The notes beneath the pieces are model-generated. The model worked only from the letters and a program-made list of their open reading frames with translations. It ran no database searches and was not told the origin of the DNA. From positions 1 through 64,000 of the forward strand of contig JACKOK010000003.1 of the NCBI GenBank assembly GCA_024234365.1: a stretch of 64,000 nucleotides of DNA, read 5' to 3'. Numbering within the stretch: position 1 is the first letter of the stretch; each line of letters starts with the position of its first letter. Below are positions 7,943 through 18,509 of the stretch, piece by piece. Source of the DNA: Pseudomonadales bacterium (GTDB lineage: Bacteria; Pseudomonadota; Gammaproteobacteria; Pseudomonadales; Pseudohongiellaceae). Made by a program: the position numbers and the translations under genes.

Positions 7943-8953
7943 TTATGGCCGCACGTTCACGGTCAGATACTTGTCGGTAAAGAGGCCACCATCGTCGGCT
8001 CGGCCCCAGAGCAGATAGGTGCCGGGTTCATCGAAGGTCACGGTGACATCAACAACGCCATCTGCGGGCAAGGGCTGCGGTACCCACAACCAGCTCCAGG
8101 GAGAATTCGCGGAGGGACGGGTATCCTCCCACGGTTTGACCTGGGGCGGGTCGAAATGCACGACATCCTGAACCCCGCTCAGGGAATCCGGGGCACGGTA
8201 TACGTTCCAGGACAGGTACAGGCCATTGTTTTTTGCCACGGTAGGCTTGGGCGGCGGCGTCATCATCATCTTCTGACGAATGAGGGCGGGATTCAGGGAA
8301 GCTGCCCCTGCACCCCCTGACAGCCTGGAGCGCCCAGCAGGATCGAAAGGCTTGGGTACGCCGTCATCGCTTACCCTTGTCTGGAAATGTAATGCTTCAC
8401 CAACGTTGACCGTGCGAATCTCGTCGCCGATCAGGGTGACGCTTGGCGGGATATTCGCCCGGATTTCCGGATCGGATGATCCAGCACCTAGGGACCCGGT
8501 CTCGGACATGATGATGGTATTGTCTATCTTGTAGTCCTCGCGCAGGGTGCCATAGGCTCTTCGTGTGATCCCGTTGGGAGAGGTGACTTCCCACACCAGT
8601 TCCTTGTCGCCAAAGTCCCCGGGGACAATCACGTCAAACGTGAAACGGTTGCGACGGGGCAGGAAATGGCTGGGTTGTCCCCGGTCAACCGGGCCTGGCG
8701 AGAAGAAATTGTTATCGCCGACCGGGATGTCGAGCTCTTCTTCCCAGTTATGGTTGAAGTAGCCGAAAGTCAGTGAGATGGTCCCGTCTGCATTCGGTCT
8801 CCAGCCTTCATAGGCAACTTCGGTGTGTTGCCCGTGCGTGTAGGTGTTTCTGGCGTAAGCGTAGGGTTGATCCGCTGACGCGCTGATCGTGACCAGCGCG
8901 AGCGAAGCGGTGAAGAAAGCGACTATATTCTTCAGGAATTTGTCAGTTCTCAT
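7943..8953 (-). CDS. Secreted protein of unknown function, partner of the cytochrome c/monooxygenase gene
   Basis: The 336-residue protein starts MRTDKFLKNIVAFFTASLAL, a typical Sec signal peptide ending near SASA. The mature part looks all-beta: repeated aromatic/Gly-rich strands such as EVAYEGWRPNADGTISLTFGY, a Pro-rich middle (MMMTPPPKP), and a C-terminal Ig-like segment TVTFDEPGTYLLWGRADDGG. I do not recognise a named family. It follows the cytochrome c/monooxygenase gene by 46 bp on the same strand and is likely co-transcribed, which suggests the two act together in the periplasm. Confidence 0.7.
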   Translation of the reverse strand: MRTDKFLKNIVAFFTASLALVTISASADQPYAYARNTYTHGQHTEVAYEGWRPNADGTISLTFGYFNHNWEEELDIPVGDNNFFSPGPVDRGQPSHFLPRRNRFTFDVIVPGDFGDKELVWEVTSPNGITRRAYGTLREDYKIDNTIIMSETGSLGAGSSDPEIRANIPPSVTLIGDEIRTVNVGEALHFQTRVSDDGVPKPFDPAGRSRLSGGAGAASLNPALIRQKMMMTPPPKPTVAKNNGLYLSWNVYRAPDSLSGVQDVVHFDPPQVKPWEDTRPSANSPWSWLWVPQPLPADGVVDVTVTFDEPGTYLLWGRADDGGLFTDKYLTVNVRP

Positions 8954-8999
8954 AGCATACCTTTTCTGAAATATCATGATTGCTAATGGATCAGCAGTG

Positions 9000-10406
9000 T
9001 TAGTTGCTGGCCGAAGTGTCTGCTATAGGCCATACCAGAGGCGTCAGACACAGCGGGCACCCGATGACGTGGTCGTTGGGGCCAAGATCGAGAACCTTGC
9101 GCCGATTCTCCATTTCTTCCATGAACTGTTCGTCGGTCATGGTCACCCGAATACCCAGGTCGATGAACATATTGGTGACCGATCGGTTGCCGGAGCCCTG
9201 CCAGTTGCGCGGGTCGGGCACGTTCGGGTTGGCTTTTGTGTTGTCGAAATAACCGGTGATGTGAAGCACAGTGCCCTTGGGCAACAAGGGGGTGTAGTCG
9301 TCAGCAAACGGATAGCCTCTCACCCAGTTGTGGTCATAACCCACGCAGGAAAGGGTTTCGACAGAATAGCCCCAGATTGCTTCCAGACACATACGCTCAC
9401 CGGGAGCATGCAAATGCGGCTCGAAGGTGATGACTTTGGTGTTTTCGGTGAGCACCTGATAGGCATGCATCTCCTGGTCTTTGGCATCCCCTTCCACGGT
9501 GAGGTCGACGCCGTTGCCCAGGATACTGATCTGGCTCTTGTATTTCGGCGTGTAGCCGCGCGGGTGGAAGGTGAAGCCCAACTGCAGATGGCCGGTGGTG
9601 TTGCGCCCGTTGGAGTGCATGTGCACCGAGTCGGTAAAGAACGCGGAATTGGCTTTGAGCAAGGGGCCCGCATCCGGGTCAAAGACGTCGCCATTGCGGC
9701 CCACTTCATGTACCGGCCAGTTCACGGTTTCCCCGGGAATCCTGTTGCCATTGTCATCCAGCACCTCTGTGCGCCAGATCATGTGGTGGAAAATGAACAG
9801 GCCACCCACGGTATCGGAAGTCTCCTCGCCGGTGCCCACATCATTGACTTCCACGATTTCGACGGACTTGACGTAGCGGTCCTCCGTCAACCCTGTCGGT
9901 ACCGAGGGGAGCTCTCCCCACCAGTCCGGGCGGCCGGCCTCCATATAGAAATCTTCAAGATTCACAATCAGATCCGGTTCGCCCAGCTTCCACTTGGTGG
10001 TGTCGTCGATGACGAGTGGTTCTGGTGCATCGGCGGGATCCCCCTCGGGTGTCCCGGAGCGAGCCCAGCTCGAAATGGCCGCGATTTCGGCATCGCTGAG
10101 AGACGGATCGTTCTTGAAGTGCTGGATGCCGATATTCTTCTCGGCATACCACGGCGGCATGGCGCCGGCACGGTCACGCAAGCCTGTCTTGTACTCGATG
10201 AGTCCAGCGAAAGGGACTACCTGCTCGTAAGTAATCAGAGGCATGGGGGCTACCCCACCGGGGCGGTGGCAGTTCTGGCAGCTGCGTTGCAATATGGGCT
10301 CAATATCTTTATGGAAGGTAACTTCCTGGGCTAAAAGCCCGGACGAAAAGAACATTGCCGGGATCGCAAACCACAAGGTTTTGCTTATGCCATGACCAGA
10401 TCGCAT
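9000..10406 (-). CDS. Secreted cytochrome c fused to a copper type II monooxygenase-like domain
   Basis: The 468-residue precursor starts MRSGHGISK, with AAGGAG seven bases upstream, and has a signal peptide ending near LLAQ. A c-type haem site CQNCH (43-47) follows, with a likely Met ligand in GAMPPW (about 83). The C-terminal half carries the ligand pattern of ascorbate-dependent copper monooxygenases (PHM family): HHM (207-208), VHMH (262, 264), PHLH (331, 333) and a Met in TNMF (413). If active it would hydroxylate a substrate in the periplasm, with the haem domain supplying electrons. The substrate is unknown. A paralogue with most ligands missing lies at 16278-18032. Confidence 0.75.
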   Translation of the reverse strand: MRSGHGISKTLWFAIPAMFFSSGLLAQEVTFHKDIEPILQRSCQNCHRPGGVAPMPLITYEQVVPFAGLIEYKTGLRDRAGAMPPWYAEKNIGIQHFKNDPSLSDAEIAAISSWARSGTPEGDPADAPEPLVIDDTTKWKLGEPDLIVNLEDFYMEAGRPDWWGELPSVPTGLTEDRYVKSVEIVEVNDVGTGEETSDTVGGLFIFHHMIWRTEVLDDNGNRIPGETVNWPVHEVGRNGDVFDPDAGPLLKANSAFFTDSVHMHSNGRNTTGHLQLGFTFHPRGYTPKYKSQISILGNGVDLTVEGDAKDQEMHAYQVLTENTKVITFEPHLHAPGERMCLEAIWGYSVETLSCVGYDHNWVRGYPFADDYTPLLPKGTVLHITGYFDNTKANPNVPDPRNWQGSGNRSVTNMFIDLGIRVTMTDEQFMEEMENRRKVLDLGPNDHVIGCPLCLTPLVWPIADTSASN

Positions 10407-10566
10407 GTGAATCTCCTTTTTATAGCTTGAATAGTGAACGTTCGTCTTCAATTCAGGTTTCGGCGTTTTGCGGCCTAAACAGTGGGGCGATTAAGGCGGA
10501 GTTACAGAGAAATTGCTTCCTGATATTTCGCAAGAGCTGATTGATTTCTTATGATCAGAGCGAAGT

Positions 10567-10580
10567 TTGATCTAGAGCAA
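10567..10580. promoter_or_regulatory. FNR/Anr-like palindrome upstream of the cytochrome c gene
   Basis: TTGATCTAGAGCAA matches the FNR/Anr consensus TTGAT-N4-ATCAA at nine of ten positions. It lies about 160 bp upstream of the cytochrome c/monooxygenase start at 10406 and about 300 bp upstream of the membrane protein at 10875. This is the weaker of two such sites in the window. Confidence 0.35.
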
Positions 10581-10626
10581 ACAATTTTGCTGTGAATTTG
10601 AGTTCGGAGATCAAAAGGAGGCGCTA

Positions 10627-10764
10627 ATGGGGGGGATAAGCTGCCCTCGATGCTGCTTCCTTAATTGTCCGCCAGGAATGAATTGCCTGTTGCTTGCCTT
10701 CAGGAGATTCTTCATCATGCTCATCGTCACGTCAGAATGGTCATTGTGCCAGACGCAGTTATAG
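10627..10764 (+). CDS. Possible small Cys-rich ORF with a strong ribosome binding site
   Basis: A 45-codon frame starts at an ATG preceded by AAAAGGAGG at good spacing, the best Shine-Dalgarno match in this intergenic stretch. The product begins MGGISCPRCCFLNCPPGMNC, with five cysteines in the first 20 residues, then a hydrophobic stretch around LLLAFRRFFIMLIV. It matches no family I know. It could be a leader or small membrane peptide, or a chance frame. Only the ribosome binding site and Cys spacing support it. Confidence 0.3.
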   Translation: MGGISCPRCCFLNCPPGMNCLLLAFRRFFIMLIVTSEWSLCQTQL

Positions 10765-10874
10765 GAACTATCCTGAGAACTGCTGTATTAAAAGAAGAAA
10801 AACATAGAACCCGGAAGCCTGTAACAGGCTTGCCCGCTTCGGCTCCGGGAGACAGCTCTTTTCCGGAGAATGAA

Positions 10875-11426
10875 TTGAACGTATTTGAATACATTATGGT
10901 TTTGATGACCTTGGTGTTAGGTCTTGGTATTACGGAAAACCTGAAATCTATTACTAACCTCAACTTGCGTTATTCACCCGGAGAGTCATTTACCTTTCTG
11001 GGCTATTTTATCGCCATCATTATCCTGCAGTTGGACTATTGGCACACGATATGGCTCATATCAGACCGAACTTCGTGGGTTCTGGTGGATATATTGATAT
11101 GGTTTTATCTGCCGGTATCACTCTATTTGTCGGGTGCATTTTTTAAAAAAGCGCTGTCAATGGAGGGGGTTCAACGGGATAGCGCTGTTCGTGTCGCGAT
11201 CCTTGTCCTGTTCACCTGGGCCATCACAATGTCAATAACGGGGTTTTTATATTTCGACATAGGCCTGTTTGAAATCAGATTGCTGGGGCCGCTGATATTC
11301 CTGGTGGCCTGTTTGTCCATGCGATTTTTTCGTATCAAGCCAGAGTTGTATCCATTGTCCAGTTTGGGCACTTTGTTGTTCAGTGTGTACTTTCTCATTT
11401 TCATCGGCGCTGACGAGATTCAGTAA
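10875..11426 (+). CDS. Membrane protein of unknown function
   Basis: I chose the TTG at 10875, with GGAG six bases upstream, giving 183 residues that begin NVFEYIMVLMTLVLGLGITE after the start. A longer in-frame version from 10665 adds 70 residues with no membrane character. About six hydrophobic segments fill the protein, with little outside the membrane. The motif LGITENLKSI after the first segment is the only distinctive feature. The stretch is visibly richer in A+T than its neighbours. No function can be assigned. Confidence 0.6.
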   Translation: MNVFEYIMVLMTLVLGLGITENLKSITNLNLRYSPGESFTFLGYFIAIIILQLDYWHTIWLISDRTSWVLVDILIWFYLPVSLYLSGAFFKKALSMEGVQRDSAVRVAILVLFTWAITMSITGFLYFDIGLFEIRLLGPLIFLVACLSMRFFRIKPELYPLSSLGTLLFSVYFLIFIGADEIQ

Positions 11427-11559
11427 CGAAACCTGAGTGAACCAACGCCGGCCGACTACCCAGGTAAGTCTGACGCAGGCTATGATCTGCGTTTTATCGG
11501 ACGGAGGGTGCCCCGGTGCTCTTGAGCTCCATCTGCAGGCAATGACTTCGGGAGTGCGC

Positions 11560-12009
11560 ATGAGAAATCGAAAGGGAAAATTCCGGAATTTGGTGGGATT
11601 GGGATTGGGGTTGGTGCTGGCACTGCCGGCCAGCGCGCAGCATGCCGACCCGGGCTTGCAGGCGAGTTGGAAGTACCTGCGCAATTTCACCTTTGTTCAT
11701 GTGGATGAGCAGGACAGGATTTTTCAGTGCCGTATCGTTCCCGAACTGCATGTGTTCTTTGCCACGGGAGTCATTGCCGAGGATGCCAAGGTCGCCTGGG
11801 AGCCGGCGCGGTTTTTCACATTGTATGGCGAAGAGTATTCGCCCTCGGGGCAGGACTGGGGCGTGAATGCGATTGAACTGCGCGGGCGTGTCATGTTTCT
11901 GACGCTGCCGCCGGTGAACGGGCGCGAGCCGGAGCGCATGGAGTTCGATAGGGTGTCCAAACTTCCCACGCTGTGCGAGCACTACCTGAACATTGCGTGG
12001 CAGGACTGA
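11560..12009 (+). CDS. Small exported protein of unknown function
   Basis: Starting at the ATG at 11560 (GGGAG five bases upstream), the 149-residue product begins MRNRKGKFRNLVGLGLGLVL and has a signal peptide ending at PASAQ. The mature part of about 125 residues has two cysteines (FQCRIV and TLCEHY) that could form a disulfide. Mixed beta-type sequence includes RFFTLYGEEYSPSGQDWG. I do not recognise the family. It is followed by a palindromic repeat element instead of another gene. Confidence 0.6.
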   Translation: MRNRKGKFRNLVGLGLGLVLALPASAQHADPGLQASWKYLRNFTFVHVDEQDRIFQCRIVPELHVFFATGVIAEDAKVAWEPARFFTLYGEEYSPSGQDWGVNAIELRGRVMFLTLPPVNGREPERMEFDRVSKLPTLCEHYLNIAWQD

Positions 12010-12030
12010 ATGCCTGGTTCTTCGTAGCTC

Positions 12031-12147
12031 GCTCCGGGGGGAAAGGGGGCAGTCAGGACACGCCAAAAGACTCACGTCCATGTGAAGGCTCGGCTCGCGC
12101 CATCCCTGGCGCGAGACGGTCCTGCCTGACCCCTTTCCCCCCGGAGC
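12031..12147. repeat. 117-bp palindromic intergenic element with inner hairpin
   Basis: The outer arms 12031-12059 and 12119-12147 are inverted repeats matching at 27 of 29 bases (GCTCCGGGGGGAAAGGGG outward). Inside, CTCGCGCCA (12094-12102) pairs perfectly with TGGCGCGAG (12107-12115) around a TCCC loop. Just before the inner hairpin is TCCATGTGAAGGCTC. The same inner block (TCCATCCGTGGAGGCTC then GCCATCCCTGGC) recurs in the 171-bp repeats at 58369-58870, so both belong to one dispersed family. It has no coding content. Confidence 0.8.
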
Positions 12148-12301
12148 TGATACCATGCCATCGTGAGGTTTTATTTTGGCGTCTCCGACACACCACCCCC
12201 GCTGTGCGGCTCGTGTATCAGAGTGAAAAAAAGCAAAAAAAAACCGGAGGCACGCAACAACTGCCCCCGGCAAAAAGACCGGCATGAAGCGTACTTGGGG
12301 A

Positions 12302-12871
12302 TTACGCTGCCGGACGTCTGATTGAGCTGAATATGTCAACGAAGGTAGGGACACGCTCAATCTGAATCGGAATTCTCAGGCGTCTCGCCACATCACTGGC
12401 GGAGATCAGGCCGCGGATCTGGGTTCCGCTGGGGTCCACGACAAGGCAGTGCTGCTGTCCTTTGAGCTGCAGGGCCCGAATGACATCACTGATCGAGGCC
12501 TCTTCAAGCTCCGGCAGGCTCAGGGCCATGATCTGGGCTTTGGGACGCATGAGGTCGGCTACCTGAATCTCCTGGCGCGGGTTGCCCTTTGCGATTCTCG
12601 CCATGAAGTGCTGCTCGTCGAGATCCTCCAGGCTGATGGTGCCAATAAATTCATTGTCCTGGTCCACGACCAGTTTCATTTTGACGTGCGCCTTGCGCAT
12701 CAGATGTTCCACGTTTTCCGCGGGCGCTGAGCCTTCAATGGTAAGCGGCAGGTGTTTCTTGAAGTCGGTAAAGAACTCCATGGCCGGGGACATAGGGGTC
12801 AGTTCGTGGAATTCGTCCGGGTGTACCAGATGGGCGACACCGTTGACGGTAAACAGATTGATATGACGCAT
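12302..12871 (-). CDS. CBS-domain pair protein
   Basis: The 189-residue protein starts MRHINLFTVNGVAHLVHPDE, with AGGAG eight bases upstream. Two CBS motifs follow: one around MRKAHVKMKLVVDQDNEFIGTISLEDL, the second around ALQLKGQQHCLVVDPSGTQIRGLISASDVARRL. CBS pairs bind adenine nucleotides and act as sensors. No enzymatic domain is attached, so this is a stand-alone regulatory module with an unknown partner. A different CBS-pair protein is at 29075-29551. Confidence 0.85.
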   Translation of the reverse strand: MRHINLFTVNGVAHLVHPDEFHELTPMSPAMEFFTDFKKHLPLTIEGSAPAENVEHLMRKAHVKMKLVVDQDNEFIGTISLEDLDEQHFMARIAKGNPRQEIQVADLMRPKAQIMALSLPELEEASISDVIRALQLKGQQHCLVVDPSGTQIRGLISASDVARRLRIPIQIERVPTFVDIFSSIRRPAA

Positions 12872-13017
12872 GACTAGACTCCTGACTGATAAAACATGAT
12901 GGATTATGTTTTGGCGCGAACGGATACAGGCGTCGGTTTTCTCATGCAAAGGCAAGATCCTCGCGGACGGGAGTCGTCACGCGGACCGCAGGGTATGCAC
13001 AGGAAAGGGATGCCTGA

Positions 13018-13356
13018 TTACAGATCGCTCGCAGGAGGGCCGCGGTTGTTGAGCGAGGAGATTTCCACTGTATGCACGGGGGCATACGGGTGAAGTGCAA
13101 AGTAAGCCCCCCGAATGGCGCTTAACTGGTACTCCGCTACTGGCAGGAAATGTTTTTCCGTCTGTACCGGGGTAACCGGGCTGCTTTCGAGAGAGAGTTC
13201 GGAGAATTTGATCGTGTCGGCTTTTGCCACAGACACAGAGTCCACTTCCACTGCCGAAACAGAGAGGCTGAGCAGACATGCTGCGAGGACAAGGATGAGG
13301 CGAGCCGCGAGTTCTCTCACTGGGTTTACTCTGTGTGTTTTTCTTCTGTGCTTCAT
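13018..13356 (-). CDS. Small exported protein, hypothetical
   Basis: The 112-residue frame has a basic N-terminus followed by a clear signal-peptide core (LAARLILVLAACLLSLSVSA, cleavage near SAVE), and a mature part of about 75 residues without cysteines. No Shine-Dalgarno is obvious before the ATG, and an in-frame GTG at codon 13 is an alternative start. Overlapping frames on both strands lack signal peptides. I could not match it to a family. Confidence 0.45.
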   Translation of the reverse strand: MKHRRKTHRVNPVRELAARLILVLAACLLSLSVSAVEVDSVSVAKADTIKFSELSLESSPVTPVQTEKHFLPVAEYQLSAIRGAYFALHPYAPVHTVEISSLNNRGPPASDL

Positions 13357-13509
13357 CGGGCAGGGGAACAGGCCCCGTCTCGATCACGGCTTCCATTCTA
13401 GGCTTGTGCAGGAAGATGTCAAAGCCAGTGTGTAACGAATGTTGTCATGCCTTCAGATCTGCTCCGTTTCCTGCCGTTTTCGAGGCTTGGGAGGGCTAAC
13501 GCAAATTGT

Positions 13510-13538
13510 AATAAACGGGGAGGTGGTTTATTCTCCCC
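13510..13538 (+). promoter_or_regulatory. Two interlocking inverted repeats in the leuS leader
   Basis: Read in order, the segment is AATAAAC, GGGGAG, GTG, GTTTATT, CTCCCC. The first pairs perfectly with the fourth (7 bp) and the second with the fifth (6 bp). With no spacer at two junctions both stems cannot form together, so they are mutually exclusive. It lies 78 nt before the leuS start codon. No T-run follows, so a terminator/antiterminator role is not shown. Confidence 0.4.
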
Positions 13539-13615
13539 ACTTTCCGAAATTTCATCACTTTCAACACATTATTCCTTTCTGAATCAAGGCGTCACGACGC
13601 ACCACGGCAGCAAGC

Positions 13616-16150
<2,535 letters not shown>

Positions 16151-16277
16151 CAGCGAAGGCTCCAGGATTCACTCATTGCGTTCAGAATCCGTCAGCAATC
16201 GTGTGAATCGAGGAAGCCGCCGAGGATGGGCTGTGCATACAATGCGGTATTCCGAATTCGCAGAGATCTTGTAGTCC

Positions 16278-18032
16278 ATGATGATGAAACGCCATTTCTT
16301 TCGTATGCAGACTGCCCTGTTGAGCGGTCTGCTCCTCTTTGTGCTCTCCGTGTCCGCTCATGCCCAGCGTGGCACGGACTTCGCCTTGCTCGACCAGCAT
16401 GGCCGCTTCCATCAGCTCAGCCGTTATGGGGAATCCGAGGCCGTGGTGCTGTTTGTGCAGCGCAATGGGGATGCCTTGTCCCGGCAGGCACTGCCCATTC
16501 TCGTGGATCTGCAGGAGCGTTACCGCGAGCGCGGTGTGGTCGTCCTGTTGCTGAACCCGGACCCCACCCAGGATCGCGCCTCTGTGATTGCCGAACTTCA
16601 GCAGCAGGGGGTGGAGTTGCCGGTGCTGCTGGACACCGCCCAGGTAGTGGCGCGATCCCTGCAGGTCAGCACCACGGCAGAAGCCTTCATTCTCGACCCG
16701 GCTTCCCACGATATTCTGTATCGCGGTGCTCTCGACAGCCGTATTGGCGTAGCCGGAGGCGGTGAGGCGCAGCCCTGGCTGGAAATGGCGCTGCGCCCGC
16801 TGGTGGAGCGGGGAGCTCCCGAATTCGATGCCGAGCCTCCACAAGTGGCCGGAACTCCCATTGACTATCTGTACCAGCAGCGTTTCGGTGATCGCCAGAT
16901 TTCCTATCAGGACGAAATCGTTCCCATCCTCAAGCGTCGCTGCACCACCTGCCATGTCGAGGACGGGCTGGCTCCCTGGGCGATGACCAACTACCGCATG
17001 ATTCAGGGCTGGAGCCCGATGATGCGCGAAGTGCTGGTCACCCGGCGTATGCCTCCGGGGCAGATCGATATGCAGCTAGGGGAATGGGACAATATTCACC
17101 ACATCAGTGATGAAGAGTTGATTACGCTGGTGCACTGGATCGATTCCGGCGCCCGTCGTCAGGGGGATGAGGATCCGCTGGCTGTGCAGGAAGGTGTTGA
17201 TGACTCCTGGCAACTCGGTGAGCCGGACCTGATTATCGAGGTACCGGAGGAGAAGATTCCCGCCACCGGGATGGTGGACTTCAGAATCCGCCAGGCCGAT
17301 CTCGATCTGAGCCAGGATCAATGGGTTCGCGCCGTGGCCTACAATGTGGGCGACCGTTCCGTTCTGCACAGCCTGCTGGTCTTTGCGGTGGACCCGGGGC
17401 TGACGGAGAAAGAACCTGAGGCGCTTGTGGATCCGCAGCATGCGGAATTCATCAGTCTTTATGTCCCGCCACGCACCGAGGAAGAGTTTGCCCCGGATTC
17501 AGGCTTCCTGCTGCGCAAGGACCGCGATCTCTCCTTCAAGCTGCGCTATGTGACCGGCGGGCGTGAAACCGTGGACCGGACCCGTATTGGCCTGTATTTC
17601 CGGGACTCTGCGCCCGAGTATGCCGTGCGCAATGTCATTGCACTGAACCCGGACTTCACCATCGCGCCGGGGGAGGTGGACCATGTGGAGCACGCGCAGA
17701 CCCCCGCGTTCGAACGGGATGTGTTGGTCGAGAGTTTTGCTCCGCAGACACATACGCGTGGCAAGAGCATGACGATTTCTGCCCAGTTTCCGGATGGACG
17801 GGAGCAACGGCTGATCAACGTGGCCAATTACAACTTCAACTGGCAGATGAACTACCGGCTGCGCCAGCGCATTCCCCTGCCGGCAGGGTCGAGACTGGTA
17901 TCGGAGACGGTGTACGACAATTCCGCCTCGAACCCGCAGAACGTGGACCCGGAGGCCGAAGTGAAGGTGGGCATCACCACCTATGATGAAATCTTCAGCC
18001 ATTTCATCCGTGTGCTGGAGCCCTTGCCTTAA
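16278..18032 (+). CDS. Exported redoxin-cytochrome c-monooxygenase-like protein with lost active sites
   Basis: The 584-residue precursor has a signal peptide (cleavage near AHAQ, residue 30). Three regions follow. The first is an AhpC/TSA-like fold (about 31-175) where the usual redox cysteines are replaced by FVQRNGDALSRQALP. The second is a c-type haem site CTTCH (222-226) with RRMPPGQ as likely Met-ligand region. The third is a domain collinear with the copper monooxygenase part of the protein at 9000-10406. There HHM is replaced by LHS (363-365), the VHMH region by KLRY, and PHLH by PQTH. Only the haem site looks functional. It could be an electron-transfer or binding protein. Three ATGs start the frame; I kept the first. 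Confidence 0.7.
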   Translation: MMMKRHFFRMQTALLSGLLLFVLSVSAHAQRGTDFALLDQHGRFHQLSRYGESEAVVLFVQRNGDALSRQALPILVDLQERYRERGVVVLLLNPDPTQDRASVIAELQQQGVELPVLLDTAQVVARSLQVSTTAEAFILDPASHDILYRGALDSRIGVAGGGEAQPWLEMALRPLVERGAPEFDAEPPQVAGTPIDYLYQQRFGDRQISYQDEIVPILKRRCTTCHVEDGLAPWAMTNYRMIQGWSPMMREVLVTRRMPPGQIDMQLGEWDNIHHISDEELITLVHWIDSGARRQGDEDPLAVQEGVDDSWQLGEPDLIIEVPEEKIPATGMVDFRIRQADLDLSQDQWVRAVAYNVGDRSVLHSLLVFAVDPGLTEKEPEALVDPQHAEFISLYVPPRTEEEFAPDSGFLLRKDRDLSFKLRYVTGGRETVDRTRIGLYFRDSAPEYAVRNVIALNPDFTIAPGEVDHVEHAQTPAFERDVLVESFAPQTHTRGKSMTISAQFPDGREQRLINVANYNFNWQMNYRLRQRIPLPAGSRLVSETVYDNSASNPQNVDPEAEVKVGITTYDEIFSHFIRVLEPLP

Positions 18033-18037
18033 CAGGG

Positions 18038-18412
18038 TCAGTTGAGAACGCTGTAGCCGCGCCCTCTCAGGCAGTTGTGCACGACCCTATCGCGCTCGCT
18101 GAGGCCCGAAGAGGCACCCCGCACCCCCCCACCGATGGCCCCGACGCCTGCCGTACGGCTTGCCGTGCGGTGATTACCCACCACGGTGCCGATCGCACCG
18201 CCAATTACCGCACCCGTTGCCGCGCCCACGGCGGCCCGTTCCGCAACGGGTACCTGGTCGGCAATGGCCTGGCACTCGGCCAGATCGGTCTGATAGCGGG
18301 TCATATCCACGCCCTTGGTGTCGATGATGGGACCGGCGTATCCGGGGCCACGGGACTGACAGGACAGCAGGCCCAGACAGAGCACAAGCACAGCACTTGT
18401 TCGATACAGCAT
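18038..18412 (-). CDS. Glycine-zipper lipoprotein
   Basis: The 124-residue protein has a lipobox LLSC (Cys18) after a short signal peptide, so it is predicted to be acylated and anchored in a membrane. The middle holds a glycine-zipper segment, AAVGAATGAVIGGAIGTVVG, then a second Gly-rich stretch VGAIGGGVRGASSG. Such segments occur in outer-membrane lipoproteins of the SlyB/Rick_17kDa type. One cysteine pair (ECQAIA and HNCLRG) may form a disulfide. GGAGG sits upstream of the start. The exact role is unknown. Confidence 0.75.
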   Translation of the reverse strand: MLYRTSAVLVLCLGLLSCQSRGPGYAGPIIDTKGVDMTRYQTDLAECQAIADQVPVAERAAVGAATGAVIGGAIGTVVGNHRTASRTAGVGAIGGGVRGASSGLSERDRVVHNCLRGRGYSVLN

Positions 18413-18509
18413 GACAGACCTCCACAGGCATTCAGACGCAACTCCACACAGACATGAACGTGACAGTGCAGAGTTGGTTTACACCCTGTGGAACCAGGAT
18501 AAGAGTGGT

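Noticed and set aside
11437..11559. Longer N-terminus for the small exported protein at 11560
   Set aside because: The extra 41 residues would bury the signal peptide, and the best ribosome binding site is directly before 11560.
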